This document shows positions 33,958 to 41,787 of a stretch of DNA of 64,000 bases, piece after piece. The stretch comes from an uncultured Collinsella sp. (GTDB lineage: Bacteria > Actinomycetota > Coriobacteriia > Coriobacteriales > Coriobacteriaceae): positions 1 through 64,000 of the forward strand of contig CATWSG010000005.1 of assembly GCA_958353395.1 (NCBI GenBank), in the 5' to 3' direction. The notes under the pieces are model-generated. The model was not told the DNA's origin. It ran no database searches and saw nothing but the letters and a program-made list of their open reading frames with translations. Position numbers and translations under genes: made by a program. The first letter of the stretch is position 1; every line of letters begins with the position of its first letter.

Positions 33958-35277
33958 CTAGCACACCTGCGTTTTGCCGATCATGATGTTGAGGATCTCG
34001 ACGTCGGTATCTTTCATGCCCACGCGGCCTACGTAGCCCATGCTGGCAATCGTCTGCTCGACGGTATCCTGGATCAGGCCCTCGCCGGCACGGAAGCCGC
34101 GGCCCTGCATGGCCATATCGTGACCCAGAATCGCAGCGTCAACGGCTGCCGAAATCTTAGCCGCGCAACTCGCCTTGGCGCCATCGCATACAATGCCGCC
34201 CACGTTGCCGAGCGTGTTGGAGACCGTCGCGCCAATCTGCTCGCGCGTGCCGCCGCACAGCCAGGTAATCGCGGCTCCGGCACCGCACGCGGCGCAAATA
34301 GCACCGCAAAACGCCGAGAGCGCACCAATATAGCTCTTGATATGCACGGCGATCAGATCGGACAGCATCACGGCGCGCACCAGACGCTCGTGGTCGCAGC
34401 GCAGGTACTCGGCATACTCCATAACAGGCAGCGCGCAAGTAATGCCCTGATTGCCCGAGCCGCACACAATGGCGACCGGCAGCGCGCAGCCGTTCATGCG
34501 GGCATCGGACCCGGCGGCTGCACGGGCACGGGCACGGCAGGCGACGTCATCGGCACGTGCGCCCAGCAGCGTGCGGCCCACCTCGGCACCCCAAGCGTGC
34601 GCCAGACCCTCGGCGCTAATCGCACCGTTCAGTTCGATCTGACGCTCAACGGCAGCGCGGGCGTCCTCAATGTCACCGTCCTCGATAAAGTCAATGATGG
34701 ACTCAATGCTCATAGGGGTATCGGCGCTGTCTGCCGCACGCTCGGCCACGACGCGCTCGGCGCAGGCGGCACACTCCCCCGCCGACTTGCCGCATACCGG
34801 AATACCGTCGAGCGTATGGCAAGTAACATTAGTGTGGTGGTCGGTAATCTCGACGACCGCGGTATGGCCCCCGGCCGTGGCAGTCACCTTGATGTAGAGG
34901 TTGGGCACACCCTCGACAAGCGACACATCGCAGTAGCCGGCGTCAGCGAGGAGCTCGGCCACGCGCGCACGGTCTTTATCGTCAACGCTCTCGAGCACCT
35001 CGAGCGCGCTCTTGGCGTCGCCGCCCACGGCACCCAGCACGGCCGCCGCCTCAATACCATGCATGCCGCCCGAGTTGGGCACGGTCACGCTCTTGACGTT
35101 CTTGATGATATTGCCCGAACAGGCAACGTCCATATGCTCGGGCTCGCAGCCAAGCGTCTGGCTCGCCAGCGCCGCTGCATAGGCAACGGCAATGGGCTCG
35201 GTGCAGCCGAGCGCGCAGACAAGCTCGCGGTTCAAGACATCGCAAAAAGCGGCATCGCGAATGGAATCGGTAGGCAT
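33958..35277 (-). CDS. cyuA: L-cysteine desulfidase, CyuA/YhaM family
   Basis: This 439-residue protein is of the UPF0597/CyuA family, which splits cysteine to sulfide, pyruvate and ammonia with a [4Fe-4S] cluster. The N-terminal block ELVCALGCTEPIAVAYAAA and the C-terminal CDGAKASCAAKISAAV are the family hallmarks and carry likely cluster cysteines. It is iron-sulfur dependent and anaerobic, and it releases sulfide that could feed metY. GCAGGAG lies before the ATG. It is monocistronic, between a palindrome and rpiB. Confidence 0.85.
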   Translation of the reverse strand: MPTDSIRDAAFCDVLNRELVCALGCTEPIAVAYAAALASQTLGCEPEHMDVACSGNIIKNVKSVTVPNSGGMHGIEAAAVLGAVGGDAKSALEVLESVDDKDRARVAELLADAGYCDVSLVEGVPNLYIKVTATAGGHTAVVEITDHHTNVTCHTLDGIPVCGKSAGECAACAERVVAERAADSADTPMSIESIIDFIEDGDIEDARAAVERQIELNGAISAEGLAHAWGAEVGRTLLGARADDVACRARARAAAGSDARMNGCALPVAIVCGSGNQGITCALPVMEYAEYLRCDHERLVRAVMLSDLIAVHIKSYIGALSAFCGAICAACGAGAAITWLCGGTREQIGATVSNTLGNVGGIVCDGAKASCAAKISAAVDAAILGHDMAMQGRGFRAGEGLIQDTVEQTIASMGYVGRVGMKDTDVEILNIMIGKTQVC

Positions 35278-35549
35278 AGGTATCTCCTGCTTACATAACG
35301 GACTGGGCTCTCAATAATAGTTAACTCTATTTATTTGATAACAATGCATCAAAAACCGCAACCCAAGTTCCGGCGGACAGCGTTCAAGCGCAAACTGACG
35401 GCATTAATTCATGAGAAGTAAGTCTTGTTGCATGCTAAAGCGTTTGACCAAAAAACGCCCGAGCGTTTACACAAAAGTCGCGCTATCATGCAGTCGAACG
35501 CGGTAAAACCTTTAGCAATTCCGCCGCACGGACCAGAGAGGAACCACTC

Positions 35550-36017
35550 ATGAAGATTGGTATCGGCAACGACCATGCCGCCGTCGAGCTCAAGAACATC
35601 ATCTCCGAGCACCTGAAGGAGCGCGGCTGCGAGGTCGTGAACTATGGCACCGACACCTCCGAGAGCTTCGATTACCCCATCGCCGGCTACAAGGTGGGTA
35701 AGGCCGTTGCCAACGGCGACGTCGACCTGGGCATCCTGATCTGCGGCACCGGCGTCGGGATTAGCCTGGCTGCCAACAAGGTCGAGGGCGTACGCGCCGT
35801 CGTGTGCTCCGAGCCCTTCAGCGCCAAGCTCTCCCGCATGCACAACAATACCAACGTGCTCGCCTTTGGTGCCCGTGTCGTGGGCTCCGAGCTCGCCAAG
35901 ATGATCGTCGACGAGTGGCTCGACGCCGAGTTTGAGGGTGGTCGCCACGAGCGTCGCGTTAACCTCCTTAACGAGATCGACCACACGCGCGGCCTCAAGG
36001 TCGTCGACGAGGCCTAA
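35550..36017 (+). CDS. rpiB: Ribose 5-phosphate isomerase B
   Basis: The product has 155 residues, of the RpiB/LacAB family. It begins KIGIGNDHAAVELK, with the phosphate-binding ICGTGVGISLAANK and the MHNNTNVLAFGARVVG block. The Cys of ICGTG is the catalytic base in this family. It interconverts ribose 5-phosphate and ribulose 5-phosphate. AGAGAGG lies upstream. The preceding gap (35278-35549) carries promoters for both genes but nothing else I can name. Confidence 0.94.
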   Translation: MKIGIGNDHAAVELKNIISEHLKERGCEVVNYGTDTSESFDYPIAGYKVGKAVANGDVDLGILICGTGVGISLAANKVEGVRAVVCSEPFSAKLSRMHNNTNVLAFGARVVGSELAKMIVDEWLDAEFEGGRHERRVNLLNEIDHTRGLKVVDEA

Positions 36018-36043
36018 ACTACTCAGTGCCACAAGCTAACAGC

Positions 36044-36080
36044 AGGGGCCCGCTCGGAACTCATGTCCGAGCGGGTCCCT
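36044..36080 (+). terminator. Terminator of rpiB
   Basis: AGGGGCCCGCTCGGA and TCCGAGCGGGTCCCT form a 15-bp stem (one G-U), followed by a weak T-rich tail TCATAGATTTT. Confidence 0.7.
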
Positions 36081-36099
36081 TCATAGATTTTGGAATACA

Positions 36100-36131
36100 A
36101 AGGGCGCCACGGATGAAATTCCGCGGCGCCC
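36100..36131 (-). terminator. Terminator of ndk
   Basis: GGGCGCC and GGCGCCC with an extra CGGA/TCCG pair form a stem (36102-36113 with 36120-36131). On the minus strand it runs into CTTTGTATT. Confidence 0.65.
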
Positions 36132-36169
36132 AAGCCACACGCTAACAGCTTTAAGGAGTCAAAGCTGGT

Positions 36170-36574
36170 TTAGCCAAAGAAGCGCTTGATCTCGATCTCG
36201 GCGTTCTCCAGGCAGTCGGAGCCGTGGATCACGTTGGCGTTGACATCGACAGCGAAGTCGCCGCGAATGGTGCCGGGGGCAGCATCAAGCGGGTTGGTAG
36301 CGCCCATAAGGGTGCGCATCTTAGCAACAGCGGAGAGACCGGAAACGACCATCTTGACGACCGGACCGCTCGTCATAAAGTCGCAGAGACCGCCAAAGAA
36401 GGGCTTGTCGGCCAGATGGGCGTAGTGCTCCTCGACGGTAGCGCGCTCGAGCGTGGTCATCTCCATGCGCTCGATGACAAGGCCGCTGCGCTCAATGCGA
36501 GCAACAATCTCGCCGATCTCGCGATCGCGCACGGCGTCGGGCTTAATCATGATGAAGGTCTTCTCGATAGCCAT
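36170..36574 (-). CDS. ndk: Nucleoside diphosphate kinase
   Basis: This 134-residue enzyme transfers phosphate between NTPs and NDPs. It begins AIEKTFIMIKPDAV, has the nucleotide site LMGATNPLDAAPGTIRGDF, and the active-site histidine lies in NVIHGSD. GAAAGG lies 8 nt before the ATG. Confidence 0.96.
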   Translation of the reverse strand: MAIEKTFIMIKPDAVRDREIGEIVARIERSGLVIERMEMTTLERATVEEHYAHLADKPFFGGLCDFMTSGPVVKMVVSGLSAVAKMRTLMGATNPLDAAPGTIRGDFAVDVNANVIHGSDCLENAEIEIKRFFG

Positions 36575-36637
36575 AAGGTAGCCTTTCAAGTAGGTTCGCG
36601 CGTGCCCAAGTCCCATTCCGGCACCCGCCTGGACTGC

Positions 36638-36666
36638 ATCGTAACAGAGTTTTAGCTGCAGTTAAA
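36638..36666 (-). promoter_or_regulatory. ndk promoter with overlapping dyad
   Basis: On the minus strand -35 TTTAAC (36661-36666), a 17-bp spacer and -10 TACGAT (36638-36643) can be read. The -35 lies inside a 16-bp near-perfect dyad, TTTAGCTGCAGTTAAA (36651-36666), a possible operator. The rest of the 36617-36959 gap contains only the argH terminator. Confidence 0.5.
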
Positions 36667-36874
36667 CAAAAAGCTGTTTATTGAAACGCTGCAATTTATT
36701 AAAGCGCTCCATATGTGTCACTTCTGTTTCGAAGCCCGATTAGAGTACCATCCGACCGCCCATCAACCGCATCGAACCGAGCGGACGGTCGGTTGCCGCC
36801 CGTGAACGCGCCCCCTTCACAACCTGCCCAAAGGTCCTACAGAAGTTCTCGACAAGCCCCTCCCCCATAGCAAC

Positions 36875-36907
36875 AAAATACGGGCGCCCGCAACAGCAGA
36901 CGCCCGT
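36875..36907 (-). terminator. Terminator of argH
   Basis: A 7-bp stem ACGGGCG/CGCCCGT (36880-36886 with 36901-36907) and an inner GGG/CCC are followed on the minus strand by ATTTTG. Confidence 0.6.
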
Positions 36908-36959
36908 AAAAGCAAAAACGATTTTTCAATAAATGGCCAAAGCCGCTTCAGCCAAACCC

Positions 36960-38390
36960 TTACTTTGCCCCGTGGCCCATCTCGACGACCTTGGTCAGCG
37001 ATCCAAACACGCCCTCGTCGGCCACAAGCTGCGACTCGGCACGCTGCAGCTGCACGGCAACGGCGGCAGGGGCGGTACCGCCCTCGGTCGTGCGCGCGGC
37101 GACAATCGATGGGATGTCGAGCGCCTCGGTAATGTCGCGCTCAAAGAGCGGGCTTGCCTCCTGGAACACCTCAAACGGCAGGTCCTCAAGATTGCAGCCG
37201 CGCTTCTCGCACATCAGGACCAGATGCCCCACCACAGCGTGTGCCTCGCGGAACGGCAGGCCACGCTTAGCCAGGTAATCGGCAACATCGGTGGCGGCAA
37301 GGTGTCCCACGCCGCACTCGCGCGCCATGACATCCTCGTTGACGGTCCAAGTCGAAATCATTCCGGCCATAACCGACAGGCACTGCATGAGCGTGTGAGC
37401 GGTATCGAGCGCGCCCTCCTTGTCCTCCTGCAAGTCCTTGTTATAAGCGAGCGGCAGGCCCTTCATGGTCACGAGCAGCTGCACCAGGTTGCCGTACACG
37501 CGACCGCTCTTGCCGCGGATAAGCTCGGCAAAGTCGGGGTTCTTCTTCTGCGGCATGATAGACGAGCCGGTGGAGTACGAGTCGGAAAGCGTGATAAAGC
37601 CAAATTCGGAGCTCGACCACAGCACGATCTCCTCGGAAAGACGCGACAGGTGCATCGCCATGACGGAGCCGGCGTAATGCAGGTCGAGCAGGAAATCACG
37701 GTCGGAAACCGCATCGAGTGAGTTAGGAATCACGCCCGCAAAGCCAAGCTCGGCAGCCGTCATCTGGCGATCGAGCGGATAGCTCGTGCCGGCAAGCGCG
37801 GCAGCACCCAGCGGACAGCTGTCGGCGGCATCAAAGGCGGCCTTCAAGCGTGTAAAGTCGCGCGCGAACATCCAGGAATACGCCAGCAGATGATGCGACA
37901 GCAGCACGGGCTGAGCATGCTGCATGTGCGTGTAACCCGGAAGAATCACCTTGTCGTACTTCTTGGCCGCATCCACCAGCACATGACGCAGCTCAAGATT
38001 GGCCTCCATGAGCTCTTTGGCCAGCGCCTTGACGCCCAGGCGTGTATCGGTCGCCACCTGGTCGTTGCGCGAACGCCCAGTATGCAAGCGCTTACCGGCC
38101 TCTCCGATGCGGCGCGTCAGCTCGCTCTCGATGGACATATGAATGTCCTCGTCGTTGATATCGAAGGTGAAGTTGCCGGCATCGATATCCTGTTCGATTC
38201 CGGTCAGACCCTCGGTAATCGCCTGCTCGTCCTCGGCACTGATGATGCCCTGGGCGGACAGCATCTTGGCATGTGCCTTAGAGCCGGCGATATCCTGCTT
38301 ATAGAGATGTTTGTCGACCGGCAGCGACGCGCCAAACTCCTGCGTGACCTCGGCCACGCCCGCCTCAAAACGACCGCCCCAAAGAGCCAT
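36960..38390 (-). CDS. argH: Argininosuccinate lyase
   Basis: The product has 476 residues, of the fumarase/aspartase superfamily. It shows MALWGGRFEAG, TGRSRNDQVATD, the catalytic THMQHAQPV and the signature loop GSSIMPQKKNPD. It cleaves argininosuccinate to arginine and fumarate, the last step of arginine synthesis. The ATG at 38390 has GGGGA 8 nt upstream. argG lies upstream on the same strand with a terminator and a small gene between. Confidence 0.96.
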   Translation of the reverse strand: MALWGGRFEAGVAEVTQEFGASLPVDKHLYKQDIAGSKAHAKMLSAQGIISAEDEQAITEGLTGIEQDIDAGNFTFDINDEDIHMSIESELTRRIGEAGKRLHTGRSRNDQVATDTRLGVKALAKELMEANLELRHVLVDAAKKYDKVILPGYTHMQHAQPVLLSHHLLAYSWMFARDFTRLKAAFDAADSCPLGAAALAGTSYPLDRQMTAAELGFAGVIPNSLDAVSDRDFLLDLHYAGSVMAMHLSRLSEEIVLWSSSEFGFITLSDSYSTGSSIMPQKKNPDFAELIRGKSGRVYGNLVQLLVTMKGLPLAYNKDLQEDKEGALDTAHTLMQCLSVMAGMISTWTVNEDVMARECGVGHLAATDVADYLAKRGLPFREAHAVVGHLVLMCEKRGCNLEDLPFEVFQEASPLFERDITEALDIPSIVAARTTEGGTAPAAVAVQLQRAESQLVADEGVFGSLTKVVEMGHGAK

Positions 38391-38508
38391 GGAACCGTCC
38401 CCTTTCATCAAATACCAAAACAAGCGCCCAAAGCAATGCGCCATGTCGCTAAAGCGATTTTTCAACCGCTAGTTTTACACATTCCCCACTGCATGCGAGG
38501 CCATGTAG

Positions 38509-38679
38509 CTAATTTGCAAAGAAGTGACGCACCATGCACTTGGCACCCAACGTCTCCCTCCGGATGTTGCCCTGCGAACCGTCAATCCAAGCCTTCAGGC
38601 TCATAGGGACGTCCTCGACCTTTGCAGCATCGAGCTCGGGCGCGAGGGCAAGTAAAGCATGCGCGATGACATTGAACAT
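38509..38679 (-). CDS. Small conserved-looking protein between argG and argH
   Basis: This 56-residue ORF begins MFNVIAHALLALAPELDAAK and has GAGGAAT 8 nt before its ATG. It uses the GC-rich codon style of its neighbours. It has an amphipathic helical N-terminus, one Trp (KAWIDGSQ) and a C-terminus rich in Arg and His (MVRHFFAN). No membrane span or signal is present. It sits after the argG terminator and 118 nt before argH. I do not recognise a family. Good initiation signals and codon use make it likely to be translated. Confidence 0.5.
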   Translation of the reverse strand: MFNVIAHALLALAPELDAAKVEDVPMSLKAWIDGSQGNIRRETLGAKCMVRHFFAN

Positions 38680-38723
38680 ATTGGATATTCCTCATATATA
38701 GGCGCAAGGCCGACAAATTGATA

Positions 38724-38757
38724 GAAAGAGCCCCGCCGGACAACCCCGGCGGGGCTC
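38724..38757 (-). terminator. Terminator of argG
   Basis: A perfect 12-bp stem GAGCCCCGCCGG/CCGGCGGGGCTC (38728-38739 with 38746-38757) is followed on the minus strand by TTTCTAT. Confidence 0.75.
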
Positions 38758-38910
38758 GGACTCAGCCGCAAGCGCGGCGTCATATATGCGGGCGGAACGT
38801 AGGGGCCACCGATGTTAAGAAGTGTCAGCAAGCATAACGAAAGGTAGGGACCCCGTGCGCCCGTTTTGTATCACGCGGATGGGCCGCGCGGATACCAAAG
38901 GAAGGAGGCG

Positions 38911-40137
38911 CTAGGCCTGGGCGGCAGCAGAGCTGGGGCCCTGGACCTTTGCCCACGTCTTGAGCGACAGCGTATCGATCTCGATAAAGCCGGCGCTGGC
39001 CTTCTCGTCAAACGTGGTGTCGCGGTCGTAGGTAGCCAGACCGTAGTCGTAGAGGCTGAAGGGGCTCTTGCGGCCGACGACATGGCAGTTGCCCTTAAAG
39101 AACTTCAGGCGAACGGTGCCGGTCACGAACTTCTGGGTGTCGGCCATAAAGGCGTCGAGCGCGTTCTTGAGCGGGCTGTACCACTGGCCGTTATACACGG
39201 CGGTGGCCCAATCCTGCTCGAGCTTGATCTTGGTCTTGAGCAGGTCGCCCTCGACGCAAATGTCCTCGAGCGCCTTGTGGGCGGTGATGAGCGTCAGGGC
39301 GCCGGGAACCTCATAGCACTCGCGGCTCTTGAGGCCCACCAGACGGTCCTCAACCAGGTCGAGACGGCCAAAGCCGTTGTCGCCCGAAATCTTGTTGAGG
39401 GCGATGACGATCTCGGAGAGCTTCATCTTCTTGCCGTCGACGGCGACGGGCTTGCCGGCCTCAAACTCAATCTCGGTATACGTCGGGGTGTCGGGCGTGT
39501 CCTCGGGATTCTTGGTCATAACCCAAGCGTCGTCGAGCGGCTCGTTCCAGGGATCCTCCAGGTGGCCGCACTCAATGGCACGACCCCACAGGTTGTCGTC
39601 GATGGAATAGGGGTTGTCGTTGGCACCCTCGGGAACCGGCACGTTGTGAGCGTGGGCATAGGCGACCTCGTCGGGACGGCACTTCAGATCCCACTCGCGA
39701 ACCGGGGCGATAACCTTGAGCTCGGGGTCGAGGGCCTTGACGGCAGCCTCAAAACGGACCTGGTCGTTACCCTTTCCGGTGCAGCCGTGTGCGACGTAGG
39801 TCGCGCCAAACTCGTGAGCGACCTCGACAAGCTTCTTGGCGAGCAGCGGGCGAGACAGGGCGGAAAGCAGCGGGTACTTGTTCTCGTACATGGAGTTTGC
39901 GGCGATGGCCTTGGTCAGGAACTCATCGGAGAACTCGTCGCGCAGGTCGAGCACCTGGCAATCGAGAACGCCCAGGTCGAGCGCCTTCTGCTTCTTGGCA
40001 TCCAGGCCGGTCTCCTCCTGGCCAACGTTGCCGCAGACGCAAACGACATCGAGATTCTTCTCGTCCTGGAGCCACTTGACACATACGGATGTATCAAGAC
40101 CACCGGAATATGCGAGAACGACTTTTTCCTTGCTCAT
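38911..40137 (-). CDS. argG: Argininosuccinate synthase
   Basis: The product has 408 residues. The ATP-pyrophosphatase P-loop VLAYSGGLDTSV is at the N-terminus, with the citrulline and aspartate-binding regions YVAHGCTGKGNDQVRFE and YSIDDNLWGRAIE. It joins citrulline and aspartate. The ATG at 40137 has GAAAGGA 8 nt upstream. A 550-bp leader region with an arginine-rich small ORF lies upstream. Confidence 0.96.
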   Translation of the reverse strand: MSKEKVVLAYSGGLDTSVCVKWLQDEKNLDVVCVCGNVGQEETGLDAKKQKALDLGVLDCQVLDLRDEFSDEFLTKAIAANSMYENKYPLLSALSRPLLAKKLVEVAHEFGATYVAHGCTGKGNDQVRFEAAVKALDPELKVIAPVREWDLKCRPDEVAYAHAHNVPVPEGANDNPYSIDDNLWGRAIECGHLEDPWNEPLDDAWVMTKNPEDTPDTPTYTEIEFEAGKPVAVDGKKMKLSEIVIALNKISGDNGFGRLDLVEDRLVGLKSRECYEVPGALTLITAHKALEDICVEGDLLKTKIKLEQDWATAVYNGQWYSPLKNALDAFMADTQKFVTGTVRLKFFKGNCHVVGRKSPFSLYDYGLATYDRDTTFDEKASAGFIEIDTLSLKTWAKVQGPSSAAAQA

Positions 40138-40295
40138 GGCTGTTTCCTTTCGCCCTTGGTAGCTAGTTAGAACATCGGTCAGTTGCAAGTCATTTCAAGG
40201 TCAAATACCGTGCAATATCAGGTTATTCAGCAGAATGCATCACAGGCATGCCCTAGAAACATGCGGCTATGTCGTGCTTAAAACCCAACGACCTC

Positions 40296-40343
40296 AAAAT
40301 GACTCTGTTGAGGCAATTCGCCCCATGCGGACAGAGACGATTG
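40296..40343 (-). promoter_or_regulatory. Attenuator-like pairings upstream of argG
   Basis: After the leader ORF the minus strand offers exclusive pairings: CTCTGT with ACAGAG, CCTCAA with TTGAGG, and CC(T)CAAC with GTTGGG, the last followed by TTTT near 40284. Alternative folding of this kind is the pattern expected for ribosome-controlled attenuation. The stems are short, so this is a hypothesis. Confidence 0.4.
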
Positions 40344-40418
40344 TTATCGTCGTCGGGAAATTGCGCGCTGGCGTCGGATGGCATTGTCTGCAGTGGTGAT
40401 GATCTTTACGAACTGCAT
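40344..40418 (-). CDS. Arginine-rich leader peptide of argG
   Basis: This 24-codon ORF reads MQFVKIITTADNAIRRQRAI then SRRR and stop. Six of the last ten residues are arginine, ending in three consecutive CGA codons, which should be rare in such GC-rich DNA. AAAGGAGAGG is 4-6 nt before the ATG, an excellent site. It ends about 200 nt before argG on the same strand. Ribosome stalling on arginine codons when charged tRNA-Arg is low would couple argG to arginine supply, as in classic amino acid leader peptides. The function is inferred. Confidence 0.6.
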   Translation of the reverse strand: MQFVKIITTADNAIRRQRAISRRR

Positions 40419-40692
40419 CTGCCTCTCCTTTCACGTATCGCCGGGCGCAATTCTAATATCGTAAACGGTACCTTTTCCTCGGTAAGCGGTTGTTTTGCCG
40501 TCTCCGTTTTCGATGTTCGCTATATTACGCTAAAGTGCCAGCAGCACAAGCGACAAATTCAAATTTCTGAAAAGTTTTTTCATTAGTTTGTGAAGCGTGG
40601 TGCAAATACACTCCGTTCCTGCGAAAATACGACCGACTACGAGTTGATGGTTATAACGTCTGAAACAATCTCGAAACGAAAGGCGCATTTTT

Positions 40693-41520
40693 ATGCAAAC
40701 TTACGAATCGGACGCCAACATCGGCAACATTAAGATTCTCGCCGTCGATATGGACAAGACGCTGCTGACCGACGAGCGTGTGCTGCCCCAGGGTCTTGAT
40801 GAGCGCCTGGACAAGCTCGCCGACGCCGGCATCGTATTCTGCCCCGCCAGCGGACGTCCCGCCCCCAAGCTCGAGGAGATGTTCGAGGGCATCAAAAACC
40901 GCCTCGCTTTTTGTCCCGACAACGGAGCCTGCGTCATCTATCGCGGCAACTATATCTATAAGAGCAATATCGACGTGGCGCTGTATCAGCAGGTGCTCGC
41001 TCGTGCCTCGGAGGATCCGCGCGCCGTCCCCGTCCTGTGCTGCTTCGACGAGTTTTACGTGCTTGCCCGCGACCATAAATACCACGACGAGATCAGCGTC
41101 TACTACAACACAATCAACTACGTCGACAGCTTTGAGGGCCTTGATATCGAGTCCAACAAGATCTCGATCTTCTTCCCCGCCTATGATGCGGAGCCCGCAT
41201 TCCGCGAGACCTATAGCCCCGAGTTCTCGGACAAGCTCTACGTCACCAACGCCGGGCGCGAGTGGATCGACTTTATGAACCTGGGTGTCGACAAGGGCGC
41301 CGGCGTCGCGCATCTGTGCGAGCATCTGGGCATCGATATTGCCGACGCCGCTGCCGTGGGCGATACGTACAACGACATCCCCATGCTGGAGCGCGTCGGC
41401 CACAGCTTTATCGTGGACAATGCCGAGGAGCACATGAACGCGCACGCCAAGTGGCGCATTCCGAGCAACAACGACGGGGGCGTACTGACGCTCATCGACG
41501 CCATCCTGGCGGCTCGTTAA
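40693..41520 (+). CDS. Cof-type HAD phosphatase
   Basis: This 275-residue HAD enzyme is of subfamily IIB. Motif I is AVDMDKTLLTD, motif II is the Ser in PASGRP, motif III contains DKGAGVAHL, and motif IV is VGDTYNDIPML. The cap lies between residues 85 and 200. Such enzymes dephosphorylate sugar phosphates or cofactors; the substrate here is unknown. It is divergent from argG. Confidence 0.9.
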   Translation: MQTYESDANIGNIKILAVDMDKTLLTDERVLPQGLDERLDKLADAGIVFCPASGRPAPKLEEMFEGIKNRLAFCPDNGACVIYRGNYIYKSNIDVALYQQVLARASEDPRAVPVLCCFDEFYVLARDHKYHDEISVYYNTINYVDSFEGLDIESNKISIFFPAYDAEPAFRETYSPEFSDKLYVTNAGREWIDFMNLGVDKGAGVAHLCEHLGIDIADAAAVGDTYNDIPMLERVGHSFIVDNAEEHMNAHAKWRIPSNNDGGVLTLIDAILAAR

Positions 41521-41527
41521 ACTCGCC

Positions 41528-41653
41528 GCCATGCCCGGGGCCGGCCGTTTGATTTTTGTTCGGTCAGGTCCTGGGCTCGCTCGAAGAGCACATTAAGTGC
41601 TCTTCGGCTCGTGCGGAACCTACAAAAATCAAACGGCCGGCCCCGGGCATGGC
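41528..41653. repeat. Long intergenic palindrome, family D
   Basis: Perfect 32-nt arms (41528-41559 with 41622-41653), beginning GCCATGCCCGGGGCCGGCCG, surround a 62-nt core with its own 10-bp stem CGAAGAGCAC/GTGCTCTTCG. The whole 126 bp can fold into one long hairpin. It lies between the convergent HAD and polA genes. Confidence 0.8.
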
Positions 41654-41722
41654 TACGTTGACTTGCTTGCCGCCTGGATGGCGTCTTGGCGTCTAGATAC
41701 TTGGCTGATTTTTTGGAATGAA

Positions 41723-41760
41723 GGGGGCTCCTTGTTGGCAAGGAGCCCCCTTCTGCTTTT
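41723..41760. terminator. Terminator between the Cof-type gene and polA
   Basis: A 12-bp stem GGGGGCTCCTTG/CAAGGAGCCCCC (41723-41750) has TTCTGCTTTT on the plus side and TTCATTCC on the minus side, so it may serve both strands. Confidence 0.7.
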
Positions 41761-41787
41761 GGTTACTTTGGGGTTGTTGGAGCGTCT

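Noticed and set aside
40269..40586. Plus-strand 105-residue frame upstream of the Cof-type phosphatase
   Set aside because: No ribosome site and no recognisable domain; it is antisense to the arginine leader ORF.
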